Of a stretch of 64,000 bases of DNA, positions 35,089 through 43,372 are shown piece after piece (the first letter of the stretch is position 1; the number at the start of each line of letters is the position of its first letter). The notes beneath the pieces are model-generated. The model was not told where the DNA came from. It saw only the letters and a program-made list of their open reading frames with translations, and did no database searches. A program made the position numbers and the translations under genes. Source of the DNA: Dethiobacter alkaliphilus AHT 1 (lineage in GTDB: Bacteria; Bacillota; Dethiobacteria; Dethiobacterales; Dethiobacteraceae); assembly GCF_000174415.1 (NCBI RefSeq), contig NZ_ACJM01000007.1:62001-126000 (forward strand), given 5' to 3'.

Positions 35089-35120
35089 TATTCCGTTATT
35101 GTAGAGAGGAGAAGATAGCT

Positions 35121-36032
35121 ATGGCTAAAAAAAGAAACACCAAACGGATCATCGCTTTCGTTATGTTGTTTGCCCTGCTTGCCGGTGCTGCGTGGGCCTA
35201 CTCAGTCTGGGTCCGGGTGTATGACCGGGCGGATGATGATTACGTAAGGGATCCCTCTATTGAAGAAACGCCGGGCATCACCAATATCCTAATCATTGGT
35301 GTGGATGCGGCAGGTGATGTTGGCCGCGCTGACTCGATTATTGTTATGAGCCTGAATGAGGCTACCGAAGATGTTTCACTTATTTCTATACCACGGGATT
35401 CACGGGTAGAGATCCCCGACCGGGGAATGGACAAGATCAACCATGCCATGGCCTACCAGGGCATTAGCCTGATGCGGTCTACAGTGGAAAATCTGTTAGG
35501 GGTCCCCATCCATCACTATGTATTTACCAACTTTTCCGGGTTCCAAAACATTGTTGATTCCGTCGGAGGGGTTACCCTAGATGTGGAGCGCAGTATGACT
35601 GTGAGAGACCCGGATACCAGAGAGCAGATAACGCTGCAACCCGGTGTACAGAAGCTTAACGGAGCTGAGGCTTTGTCGTATGTGCGTTTCCGTCGGGACG
35701 GCGAAGGGGACTTTGGCCGGATGCGGCGGCAGCAGCAGTTTTTAAAAGCTATTGCTGATGAGATTATGGAATCTACAAATGTTCTAAGGATGCCTCAGTT
35801 TTTAGAGAATGTGGCTCGTCATGTACGAACCGACATGTCAATCCCGCGGTTGCTACGGTTTAGTAACACCGCAGCCCGTCTGGATCTGGAGGAAGTAAAC
35901 GCAATCCAGCTTAAAGGCTCTCCCACCATGATAGACCGTGTTTCCTATGTCAGACTGGATGAGGAGTTTATGAAAGACACAATTCAGCGGTACCTGCGCT
36001 GGGAACAAGCTGCAGAAACAGAAGAAGGTTAA
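35121..36032 (+). CDS. LytR-CpsA-Psr (LCP) family glycopolymer transferase
   Basis: A second LCP enzyme, 303 residues, and the only plus-strand gene of the polysaccharide region. It has a basic N-terminus and a membrane anchor ('IIAFVMLFALLAGAAWAYSVWV'). The outer LCP domain follows with 'NILIIGVDAAGD', 'RADSIIVMSLN', 'ISIPRDSRVEIPDRGMDKINHAMAYQG', 'SYVRFRRDGEGDFGRMRRQQQF'. The catalytic/binding arginines and aspartates are present. It has its own promoter and ends at a strong terminator. It probably attaches one of the two polymers made here to the wall. Confidence 0.93.
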   Translation: MAKKRNTKRIIAFVMLFALLAGAAWAYSVWVRVYDRADDDYVRDPSIEETPGITNILIIGVDAAGDVGRADSIIVMSLNEATEDVSLISIPRDSRVEIPDRGMDKINHAMAYQGISLMRSTVENLLGVPIHHYVFTNFSGFQNIVDSVGGVTLDVERSMTVRDPDTREQITLQPGVQKLNGAEALSYVRFRRDGEGDFGRMRRQQQFLKAIADEIMESTNVLRMPQFLENVARHVRTDMSIPRLLRFSNTAARLDLEEVNAIQLKGSPTMIDRVSYVRLDEEFMKDTIQRYLRWEQAAETEEG

Positions 36033-36071
36033 ACCACAAAAGAACAGCCGCGGCTGTTCTTTTGTGGTTTA
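36030..36071. terminator. Bidirectional terminator, 42-base perfect palindrome
   Basis: The arms TAAACCACAAAAGAACAGCC and their exact complement meet at a central CGCG core (36030-36071), with no loop mismatch. The A-rich and T-rich ends supply U-runs in both directions. It includes the stop codon of the plus-strand LCP gene and faces the end of the minus-strand transferase operon, so it serves both. Confidence 0.85.
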
Positions 36072-36137
36072 CAGGTCTAAAATGTTCTCCAGTTGTCACA
36101 CAATCCGAACGCCAGCAAGCACTACCTATCCTGCCTG

Positions 36138-37481
36138 TTATGATGCTTTATCTTTGTGGATCATGACTTTTACGGTTTGCAGCATAATCTGCAAATCAAA
36201 CAGTGGCGAGGAACCTTTAGCATAGAGCAGGTCATAGCGAAGCTTATCCTGAGGAGATGTACTGTATTTACCGGCAATTTGTGCAAGACCGGTGAGGCCG
36301 GCGTGCATTACGTGCCTATAGGCGTAGCCGGGCACCTCTTTATCGAATTTCTCTACAAAACAGGGCCGCTCCGGCCTGGGGCCGACGATGCTCATATCGC
36401 CTTTTAGGACGTTGATTAGCTGGGGCAATTCGTCGATTCTGGTAAGACGCAATAACTTTCCTACTTTAGTTATCCGGCTATCACCTTTGGAGGACAGAAC
36501 AGGGCCGGTTTTGTCTTCCGCATTGTTGACCATGGTGCGGAACTTATAGAGCATAAAGCACTTATTTTTACGGCCCACCCGCTCCTGAACATAAAAAACA
36601 GGGCCGGGGGAAGTCACCTTAATTGCCACAGTAGTCAGCAAAGTAATAGGTAGGGTAACAATCAGCCCGATAACTGCCACAACACAGTCAATAGCTCTCT
36701 TAACATACTCTTTGCCCGGGTTTCTGGTCAGGCGAATCTGAAATACCGGGGTATCTTTAAACTGGTCCAGCTTGGACTGGGCAATCATAATCTCATACAG
36801 ATTGGGTACCACATAGATAATGCACCCGTATTTTAAAGATGACATTGCTACCCGGCTTTTAACATCCTCAGGCACATTACCGGTAATCAGGATTACCTGA
36901 GGCCGGTGAATATAGAACAGTTCTTCCACTTCTTCAAAGGTGCCTAATACTTTGTGAGGACTTTCTGATTGTGGGCTGTCTGTTATTACACCCATCAGGC
37001 TGTCGTGGCCGTTTAGCTTGCTGACCAAGCCGTCAATTTCGTGTGCTTCAGCCACAATAATAACTTTCTTGGCCGGTGTTACTCTTCGTTCCAGCATCAG
37101 TAGCGACCAGCGCCATAAGACAATAACGGGCACGTAAATCATGACAAAAGTAAATAGTACACGCCGTGGGAAGATATAATTAGGGATAGCGTAACTGATT
37201 ACAATAATGGCTAATCCCAAAAACATTACAGAAACCACAACGGCGGTGAGAATATCTGTCCAGTCTTTGTTGATGGTGTTGTAGAGTCCGTAGAAGTTAA
37301 ACAGGATAAATGACAGAATGGTTAGAAAAACTAACGCGCCAAGATATAATTCTGTACTGGCTAGGAAATAGTTCCAGTCCTGTTGGATGGTAAATGCCAA
37401 AGCTAATACCAGATTCAGTATTAACAAATCCCCTAAAGCCTGTACGTAGTTCACCCATGTTTTCGGTGAGTTGATCCCCAT
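36138..37481 (-). CDS. Large initiating polyprenyl-phosphate sugar transferase (WbaP/CpsE-like)
   Basis: A 447-residue phosphoglycosyl transferase. The first half has four or five membrane helices and a nucleotide-binding-like domain ('AKKVIIVAEAHEIDGLVSKL'). The C-terminal catalytic domain has its re-entrant helix ('AIDCVVAVIGLIVTLPITLL'), 'GPVFYVQERVGRKN', 'MLYKFRTMVNNAE', the D-E pair in 'LTRIDELPQLINVLKGDMSIVGPRPE', and 'GLTGLAQIAGKY'. It starts a second lipid-linked glycan, independent of the PglC-like enzyme. It is the last gene of the minus-strand unit that includes the epimerase, LicD and phosphonate genes. Confidence 0.93.
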   Translation of the reverse strand: MGINSPKTWVNYVQALGDLLILNLVLALAFTIQQDWNYFLASTELYLGALVFLTILSFILFNFYGLYNTINKDWTDILTAVVVSVMFLGLAIIVISYAIPNYIFPRRVLFTFVMIYVPVIVLWRWSLLMLERRVTPAKKVIIVAEAHEIDGLVSKLNGHDSLMGVITDSPQSESPHKVLGTFEEVEELFYIHRPQVILITGNVPEDVKSRVAMSSLKYGCIIYVVPNLYEIMIAQSKLDQFKDTPVFQIRLTRNPGKEYVKRAIDCVVAVIGLIVTLPITLLTTVAIKVTSPGPVFYVQERVGRKNKCFMLYKFRTMVNNAEDKTGPVLSSKGDSRITKVGKLLRLTRIDELPQLINVLKGDMSIVGPRPERPCFVEKFDKEVPGYAYRHVMHAGLTGLAQIAGKYSTSPQDKLRYDLLYAKGSSPLFDLQIMLQTVKVMIHKDKAS

Positions 37482-37510
37482 ATTTGACTCTCCTCTTAAT
37501 CTTTATCTAT

Positions 37511-38434
37511 CTATTTTTGGTTTAGCTGCTGTGAAGGCAGCAGCATTCTCCTTAGGCCTTCCCGCAATCCGGTTTTCGGCTTCCAGCCCAATTCTTCACC
37601 CAGGCTGTTATTAGCCAGAAAACTATCTCTAATATCTCCCGCTCTTGCCTGTGCATAAACGGGAGCTTTTGTTGTCCCCAAAAGCTCTGTAATTAAGCCG
37701 TAGAGTTCATTTACCGAGGTACCCTGACCGGTGCTGACGTTCATAATCCGGCCGGATCCTTTTTGCAAAGCCAGGAAGTTTGCCTGTGCAACATCCCCCA
37801 CGTAAACAAAGTCTCTTGTTTGCTCTCCGTCTCCGTAAATGATAGTCTCTTCTCCCCGGGGAAGCCTGTCTGTAAAGATGGCTACCACCCCGCCCTCTCC
37901 GGCGGCATCCTGCCTGGGACCGTATACATTGGCATAACGCAGTGCGGTAAAGTCCAGGCCGTGTATGGTTTTATTTAATGACAGGTACTTTTCCGGCACC
38001 TGCTTACTCAATCCATAGCCGGATTGGCCGTTTAACGGATGCTTTTCATCAATGGGCAGGAATTGCGGTTCACCGTAGACCGCGGCCGAAGAGGCATAAA
38101 CTACTTTTTTTACCCCTGTTTTTATTGACGCCTCCAGGACGTTTAAGGTTCCCAAAATATTGACGGAGGCATCGAATCCGGGGTTTACAAGTGACGTTTG
38201 CACGTCGCTTTGTGCGGCAAGATGAATAACGGCATCGATTTTTTCTTTCTCCATTACAGCCGTTAATTCTGTCTGGCGCACATCCAACTTATAAAACTTG
38301 GCCTGTTGATTTATATGCTCCAGACGACCTTTTGATAAGTCGTCGACAACAACCACATTAAGGCCGTTTTCTATACACAAATCTACCGTATGGGAACCGA
38401 TAAATCCCGCTCCTCCGGTGACAAGGACATTCAT
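37511..38434 (-). CDS. GalE-like NAD-dependent sugar epimerase
   Basis: An SDR epimerase of 307 residues. ATG 38432-38434 follows GGGAG by 8 bases; a GTG three codons earlier overlaps it. Motifs: 'MNVLVTGGAGFIGSHTVDLC', 'VIHLAAQSDVQTS', 'VYASSAAVYGEP', 'SGYGLSKQVPEKYL' (Y-x3-K) and 'LRYANVYGPRQD'. The compact length fits UDP-Glc/Gal or UDP-GlcNAc/GalNAc 4-epimerases of Gram-positives. It likely provides the sugar used by the neighbouring initiating transferase at 36138. Confidence 0.9.
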   Translation of the reverse strand: MNVLVTGGAGFIGSHTVDLCIENGLNVVVVDDLSKGRLEHINQQAKFYKLDVRQTELTAVMEKEKIDAVIHLAAQSDVQTSLVNPGFDASVNILGTLNVLEASIKTGVKKVVYASSAAVYGEPQFLPIDEKHPLNGQSGYGLSKQVPEKYLSLNKTIHGLDFTALRYANVYGPRQDAAGEGGVVAIFTDRLPRGEETIIYGDGEQTRDFVYVGDVAQANFLALQKGSGRIMNVSTGQGTSVNELYGLITELLGTTKAPVYAQARAGDIRDSFLANNSLGEELGWKPKTGLREGLRRMLLPSQQLNQK

Positions 38435-38462
38435 AATTAACACTCCCGCTTAAAGACGTCTA

Positions 38463-39167
38463 TTACTGGGAATCCAAAAGTAGGCCGGGATCAGCATCCT
38501 GAATGCCGCCGTCATCTCTGTAAAAAACCCAGTCATCGCAGGGCTCCTGCCAGTTTCCATACCTAAATGACAAATAACTCTCCCATTCCTGCGGTATGTA
38601 AGTTTCCAGGCGGTCATCAAAGATAATGTTTGTAAAATAAGTTTTAGGAATCCACCAGGTTCCCAGGTTGACAAAGGTTCGCCAGGGAAGGGAATCTATT
38701 TTAACATGCAGGGGAAATCTGGTGTTAAGCTGCTTCCACCCTGTGCGAATAACGCTTCTAAGCCCACCCAAAAGACTGCTTTTCTTAGCAGTTTCCTTTT
38801 CCTTTTTGGCTGCATTGAGATTAAAATAATACATTGGACACCAGGCATGCCCCTGCACCTCTCTGAAGATATCAATGTCTATTATGCGGTTTTTGTGCAG
38901 ATTATGCGGGGTAAATGTATATTTAAAGCATTTACCTTTGTAGGAGGCCGAATAAATCTGGTAGCCCGCCTGACGGAAATAAGGAATCATTTCTTTAATT
39001 TTAGCTTCTTCAGAATCCCAGACGCTAAGATCAATATCCCGGTCGTGCTCCATTAGTTGGCCGTCACGCTGCAAACCCAAAAGGGTTCCACTATCCAACC
39101 AATAGGATATATTATGCTGATGTATTACGTTAAGAACCTCTGTTAGCTGTTTATCCAAGTTTGCCAC
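38463..39167 (-). CDS. LicD/Fukutin-type phosphotransferase
   Basis: A 234-residue member of the LicD (nucleotidyltransferase-fold) family. The signature is 'YWLDSGTLLGLQRDGQLMEHDRDIDLSVW' (about residues 21-50, with the metal-binding D-x-D), followed by 'DIDIFREVQGHAWCP'. In Haemophilus and pneumococcus LicD moves phosphocholine from CDP-choline to a sugar. In this locus the likely donor is a CMP-activated phosphonate or another CDP-alcohol. The small gap to the CDP-alcohol transferase gene and the LicC-like genes nearby support this. Acceptor unknown. Confidence 0.85.
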   Translation of the reverse strand: MANLDKQLTEVLNVIHQHNISYWLDSGTLLGLQRDGQLMEHDRDIDLSVWDSEEAKIKEMIPYFRQAGYQIYSASYKGKCFKYTFTPHNLHKNRIIDIDIFREVQGHAWCPMYYFNLNAAKKEKETAKKSSLLGGLRSVIRTGWKQLNTRFPLHVKIDSLPWRTFVNLGTWWIPKTYFTNIIFDDRLETYIPQEWESYLSFRYGNWQEPCDDWVFYRDDGGIQDADPGLLLDSQ

Positions 39168-39177
39168 TTCCTAAGGG

Positions 39178-39999
39178 TTAAGCTACCTTGCTGAATTTAT
39201 TAAGCCATAAGATGCTTTGAATAACGGTCTTAAGGGTATACAGGGGCACTATTCCCAACAGAAACACCAGCCGTAGATTAAAGGGATAAGCCAGGAATGC
39301 AAAGTCTCCAAGAAAGGCATCTCCAATCAGGATGAGCACCAATAGCACCACATGGCCGGGAAAGAATAAAGATTCAATGATCAGTTTTTTTAGTTTCTGA
39401 ATTGTGCTGCCGTGATGAATATCTTTGATCTGCTGAGATTTAGTCTCTAATGTACTGAGAATATCCTGCACAGCAGTATCCTCAAAGACCAGGTTCTTGT
39501 TATTGGCTATTTTCCCCACAATGACATGGGCTGCCACCACATTAGGAAAAGAGCTGATACCAATGCAGGCTATAAAACCCAGCAGTACCGCCGATTTGTA
39601 ACCATAAAGGTTGTAAATGCTCAGACTCATGAAAAAGACCATCAGGTTTGAAGAGTACCGGTGAACAAGTACATCAAAATAGTGGCCTTTAAGACTGGGC
39701 TGCATCTGTCCTGTTTGAATATAATATCGGGCCAGTTCCCCGTCCACATGGTCGATAATGTAGTAGGTGAAAATCAGGGTACTGGCGGTTAGAAGCATTG
39801 CTGTGGTGTTAAATAATAAAAAATAAAGACTGCCTAAGGCTGCTATCAGACTGATAAAAGTAGCCTGATTGGGTTTGATTCCAAGCTTGATAAAGAGAAT
39901 AGTTACATAAATTGATATCTTCCTGAAAATAAGCTTGTCCAGCAAATAATTTTCATTTTCGTTTTTCTGACATAACTTCCTATATTTTTCTATATCCAA
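39178..39999 (-). CDS. CDP-alcohol phosphatidyltransferase family protein, variant motif
   Basis: A membrane enzyme of 273 residues with six or so helices. The signature D-x2-D-G-x2-A-R is present ('IIDHVDGELARYY'). The distal part reads 'GHYFDVLVHRY': the last aspartate is histidine, and the spacer between A-R and G is 13 residues rather than the usual 7-8. Such variants exist in bacterial gene clusters for unusual head groups. It would use a CDP- (or CMP-) activated donor and a lipid or glycan alcohol acceptor. Beside PEP mutase and LicC/LicD-like genes, a phosphonate head group is possible. Confidence 0.78.
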   Translation of the reverse strand: MDIEKYRKLCQKNENENYLLDKLIFRKISIYVTILFIKLGIKPNQATFISLIAALGSLYFLLFNTTAMLLTASTLIFTYYIIDHVDGELARYYIQTGQMQPSLKGHYFDVLVHRYSSNLMVFFMSLSIYNLYGYKSAVLLGFIACIGISSFPNVVAAHVIVGKIANNKNLVFEDTAVQDILSTLETKSQQIKDIHHGSTIQKLKKLIIESLFFPGHVVLLVLILIGDAFLGDFAFLAYPFNLRLVFLLGIVPLYTLKTVIQSILWLNKFSKVA

Positions 40000-40196
40000 G
40001 CGGGATATCCTCCTTGGACCTGCTATACTTGTGAAATAATTACTTAATCCGTATTATTAGCTACTTTGCAATAATCTTGTTGGCTTAATAATAAGAAATA
40101 GATACTATTTAGATTGTATACATGAATACCAGCAAAAAACAACCATAGTTTTCTTAATATTTATGGAACAGAATCCTTATATTGCTCTATGAGGCA
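40000..40196. other. Intergenic region with a candidate promoter
   Basis: About 200 AT-rich bases between two minus-strand genes. Apart from the promoter-like pair at 40115-40142 and the ribosome site AAGGAGG before the CDP-alcohol transferase gene (complement of 40011-40017), I see no feature. No terminator follows the 40197 gene. Confidence 0.4.
40115..40142 (-). promoter_or_regulatory. Candidate sigma-A promoter before the CDP-alcohol transferase gene
   Basis: On the minus strand TTGTTT (complement of 40137-40142) and TATACA (complement of 40115-40120) are 16 bases apart, in a 197-base intergenic gap. Confidence 0.4.
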
Positions 40197-40913
40197 TCAT
40201 GTTCCTGATAAGGCATTTCTTACGTTTAACAAATCAGTAAGATTATCTATCTCCGAGCAAAATTCCTGCCGGAAATAGAAAGGCTCAAGAATCACTTGGG
40301 GCAAAATTACGTTCAGGGCTTCTTCAGCATATACTCCCAGCTTTCCCTCTTGCTTAAAGACTTCCATCTCAGTCAACCAGCGGCTAAAAAACTGATAACT
40401 TAATTTATACATGGGAATCAAAAAGAAACAGTCAGGACCAAAGATATCTATTGATATCTTTTGAATTCGCTCATCTATAATGCGGGCTTTGAAATCTTTT
40501 TCCGGCAGTTTTACCTGGGGGTTTACCAGCACCGTGTTTTGTTGCTTTGAGCTTAGAAGCTTTTGCAAAAGCATTTCTTCAAAGACCAGGTCACCGTGCA
40601 TTAGGACCAGCTCACCATCTAATAGATCTTTAGCCAGCAGAATGGAATAAATGTAGTTGGTAGAATCATAACGAGGATTAGATACGTATTCTACCTGAAC
40701 CTGAGGGAACTTTTCTGTCATATAGGTTTTGATTTGTTCGGCAAAAGGGCCGGTGGTAATAATAATTTCTGTAATGCCATTGTTAAACAGCGCCCTTACC
40801 TGTCTGGAAAGAATAGTTTCGTTTTCCTGTACCTCCACCAAACATTTGGGGTTGTCCTGTGTTAATGCTCCCATTCTTTTGCCGATTCCGGAATTTAATA
40901 TTAAGGCTTTCAT
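40197..40913 (-). CDS. LicC/PntC-like nucleotidyltransferase
   Basis: A single-domain nucleotidyltransferase of 238 residues. ATG 40911-40913 lies 5 bases after GGGG and begins 'MKALILNSGIGKRMGALTQDNPKCLVEV', the nucleotide-binding signature. 'YDSTNYIYSILLAKDLL' and 'LMHGDLVFE' resemble phosphocholine and 2-aminoethylphosphonate cytidylyltransferases. It begins 11 bases after the phosphonopyruvate decarboxylase stop codon, in the same operon as PEP mutase. It could make a CMP-phosphonate for LicD or the CDP-alcohol transferase. Base and substrate specificity cannot be read with certainty. Confidence 0.82.
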   Translation of the reverse strand: MKALILNSGIGKRMGALTQDNPKCLVEVQENETILSRQVRALFNNGITEIIITTGPFAEQIKTYMTEKFPQVQVEYVSNPRYDSTNYIYSILLAKDLLDGELVLMHGDLVFEEMLLQKLLSSKQQNTVLVNPQVKLPEKDFKARIIDERIQKISIDIFGPDCFFLIPMYKLSYQFFSRWLTEMEVFKQEGKLGVYAEEALNVILPQVILEPFYFRQEFCSEIDNLTDLLNVRNALSGT

Positions 40914-40923
40914 GTTTTCCCCT

Positions 40924-42054
40924 TTAATCTTTGCTAAGAAACCTGATAAATGCTTCTTTATTTTCAATTGGCGTTGTCTTGGGCCGGCCCAAATCTTTTC
41001 TGGCACCTTTATTTACCTTAACCTCCAGAAAAGAGGGTCCCGCTCCTTGCTTTAGTTCTTCCGTTTTCGCAATTATATCTTCTTCTGATTGGGCCTGCAG
41101 TACAGTCTTATAGCCACAGGCCTTAGCTATCATTGGAAAGCCCACCACATCTCCGGCAGTAGGCTGGCCGCCCACTGAGTCATGGGCACAGTTATTTAAA
41201 ACAACGTGTTTAAAATTAGCCGGTGCCTGTTCCCCCACAATGGCCATTGCCCCCAAGTGCATAAGCGCAGCACCGTCGCCATCCAGGCAATAAACAGTTC
41301 TTTGCGGTTTAGCCAAGGCAATTCCCAAAGCTATCTGAGAGGAGTGGCCCATTGATCCCACTGTGAGAAAGTCTTTTTCATGGGTATCGCCACATGCTCT
41401 CCGGTACTCATATAATTCACGGGATGTTTTACCTGTGGTGGAGACCACAATATCATCGGTGCCAAGTTTTGAAACAATCAGCTTTAGGGCCTGTTCCCGG
41501 TTGAGAGAACATTTAGCGTGATAGTCACTTTGCAATGCATATGGTGCAAAGGTGTCTTTGCGGATAACCAGGGCAAAGGGAGCCTGTTTTTGGGTCATAT
41601 ATTCCATGGCTCTTTTTAGCACAGCCTCTGCCTGTAATAAGTTGTCCGGCAGGATATCATACTCCACTCCCAGAGTCTTTAATAACTCCAGAGTGATTTC
41701 CCCCTGCTTGGCATGCTGAGGCTCATCCTTTACGCCGGGCTCACCTCTCCAGCCGATTAATAGCAGCATGGGGATGCTGTACACCAGCGGATCCGTCAAC
41801 GAAGTAAGAGGGTTAACCACATTGCCCAAGCCGGAATTTTGCATATAGACCAGACCGATTTCCTGCAGTGCCAGATAACGGCCGGCAGCAATGCCCACCG
41901 CATTGCCTTCATTGGCAGCAATAATATTTCTGTCTTGAGGCGTATGATCGGTTACGTAGGCACAGAAATCTTTTAACAGTGAGTCCGGCACACCGGTGTA
42001 GAAGCGGATATTGTTATTGGTAAGCAGATTGTAAAAATCCGCAGGATTAATCAC
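40924..42054 (-). CDS. ppd: Phosphonopyruvate decarboxylase
   Basis: A ThDP-dependent enzyme of 376 residues that converts phosphonopyruvate to phosphonoacetaldehyde and makes the PEP-mutase reaction irreversible. The N-terminal PYR domain has the catalytic glutamate in 'NIIAANEGNAVGIAAG' and 'YMQNSGLGNVVNPLTSL'. 'PMLLLIGWRGEPGVKDEPQH' is a family hallmark. The C-terminal PP domain carries 'LTVGSMGHSSQIALGIAL' and 'VYCLDGDGAALMHLGAM...LNNCAHDSVGGQPT', which binds Mg-diphosphate. It starts one base after the stop of the PEP mutase gene. This is a firm assignment and defines a true phosphonate pathway. Confidence 0.95.
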   Translation of the reverse strand: MINPADFYNLLTNNNIRFYTGVPDSLLKDFCAYVTDHTPQDRNIIAANEGNAVGIAAGRYLALQEIGLVYMQNSGLGNVVNPLTSLTDPLVYSIPMLLLIGWRGEPGVKDEPQHAKQGEITLELLKTLGVEYDILPDNLLQAEAVLKRAMEYMTQKQAPFALVIRKDTFAPYALQSDYHAKCSLNREQALKLIVSKLGTDDIVVSTTGKTSRELYEYRRACGDTHEKDFLTVGSMGHSSQIALGIALAKPQRTVYCLDGDGAALMHLGAMAIVGEQAPANFKHVVLNNCAHDSVGGQPTAGDVVGFPMIAKACGYKTVLQAQSEEDIIAKTEELKQGAGPSFLEVKVNKGARKDLGRPKTTPIENKEAFIRFLSKD

Positions 42055-42055
42055 G

Positions 42056-43354
42056 TTATTTCCCTCCAGGGATCAATGTCAGGATTTCCTTAATGGGCAT
42101 CAGGTTTTCGCTGCACTCCAGTGAGCGTTCATGCTCCAGAATACTTTGGGCGGTTTTTAGCATGGCGGGATAGGCACTGCGAATTAAGTGGTTGGCATAA
42201 ATAACAATGTTTGCTCCCGCTTCCATCAACTCGGTCTCGGTGACATGATTGTATGACGACGGCACCACCACCAAAGGCACCCGATTGGGTAATTTGGCAA
42301 AATGGTCACAGAAGGCATAGATTTCATCGGGTTCCTTCTCTTTGCTGTGAATCATAATAGCGTCGGCACCGGCAGCAATATAAGCTTCCGCCCGCTTTAG
42401 CGCATCGTCTAAGCCGGCATTTAAAATCAGGCTCTCTATACGGGCGATAATCATAAAGTCATCGGTGACCTGAGCCTTTTTGCCCTCGGAGATTTTGCGG
42501 GAGAAGTTTTCGATGCTGTCCTGATTTTGTTGGACTTCGGTACCAAACAACGAATTCTTCTTCAGACCTATCTTATCTTCAATAATAATTGCCGAAACTC
42601 CCAAGCGCTCCAACGTTTTAACGTTAAAGGCGAAATGCTCTACCTGGCCACCGGTATCACCGTCCAGAATAATGGGTTTGGTGGTAACCTCCAAAACATC
42701 ATTAATGGTATTTAACCGCGATGTTAAATCCACCAGTTCAATATCCGGTTTACCCTTGGCTGTGGAGTCACACAAACTGCTGATCCACATGGCATCAAAT
42801 TCTTTTAGCTTGCCGTCTTTTTGCACCTTGGTCTTTTCGGCAATCAGGCCCGTCAGGCCGTTATGAGCTTCAAGCACGCGAACCAGCGGCTTTATCTCTA
42901 ATAATCTTCTAAGCCTTCTCATTCTGCTTTGCGGTGTGGTGCCGATTTTGTGTACCGCTTCATCTAGCTGTGTAATGGAAACCCCCTCGGTATACGGCAC
43001 TTCCACCAGTTTACCACCCCATTGCCTAAGAGCTTCGATGACTTTTTCCCGAACACAACGCTGCTCCCCGGTTTTCCAGTCATCACCGTGAACAACATAG
43101 TCGGGTTTCAGCTTTTGTAAATTAGGCACATAATCAAGGGTTTCCTGCGCGATAACATGATCGACGCCTTTTAAATTGGCAATAATCTCCTTCCTCTCCT
43201 CAAAGGAAAGCAGAGGGAAACGTTTGTACCCTGCAATCACCTCATCGGTAAGTACGCCAACGGTAACTTCGCCCAATTCTTTAGCCTTATTTATCACATT
43301 AATATGTCCGTGGTGAATAATATCGGCACTCATGGCCAGATAAACTTTTTTCAT
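42056..43354 (-). CDS. aepX: Phosphoenolpyruvate mutase fused to an N-terminal cytidylyltransferase
   Basis: A 432-residue bifunctional protein. Residues 1-140 are a glycerol-3-phosphate-cytidylyltransferase-like domain with the H-x-G-H motif ('[10 protein letters not shown]', residues 14-17) and '[12 protein letters not shown]'. Residues 150-432 are PEP mutase of the isocitrate-lyase fold, with 'ILDGDTGG' (residues 230-236) and the diagnostic '[10 protein letters not shown]' (259-268), followed by 'IIARIESLI'. PEP mutase forms the C-P bond. The fused cytidylyltransferase suggests that the phosphonate end product is activated as a CMP derivative. Its partner genes (Ppd, alcohol dehydrogenase, LicD, nucleotidyltransferases) are adjacent. 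Confidence 0.96.
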   Translation of the reverse strand: MKKVYLAMSADIIHHGHINVINKAKELGEVTVGVLTDEVIAGYKRFPLLSFEERKEIIANLKGVDHVIAQETLDYVPNLQKLKPDYVVHGDDWKTGEQRCVREKVIEALRQWGGKLVEVPYTEGVSITQLDEAVHKIGTTPQSRMRRLRRLLEIKPLVRVLEAHNGLTGLIAEKTKVQKDGKLKEFDAMWISSLCDSTAKGKPDIELVDLTSRLNTINDVLEVTTKPIILDGDTGGQVEHFAFNVKTLERLGVSAIIIEDKIGLKKNSLFGTEVQQNQDSIENFSRKISEGKKAQVTDDFMIIARIESLILNAGLDDALKRAEAYIAAGADAIMIHSKEKEPDEIYAFCDHFAKLPNRVPLVVVPSSYNHVTETELMEAGANIVIYANHLIRSAYPAMLKTAQSILEHERSLECSENLMPIKEILTLIPGGK

Positions 43355-43372
43355 CTTGCTCCTCCGTTATCT

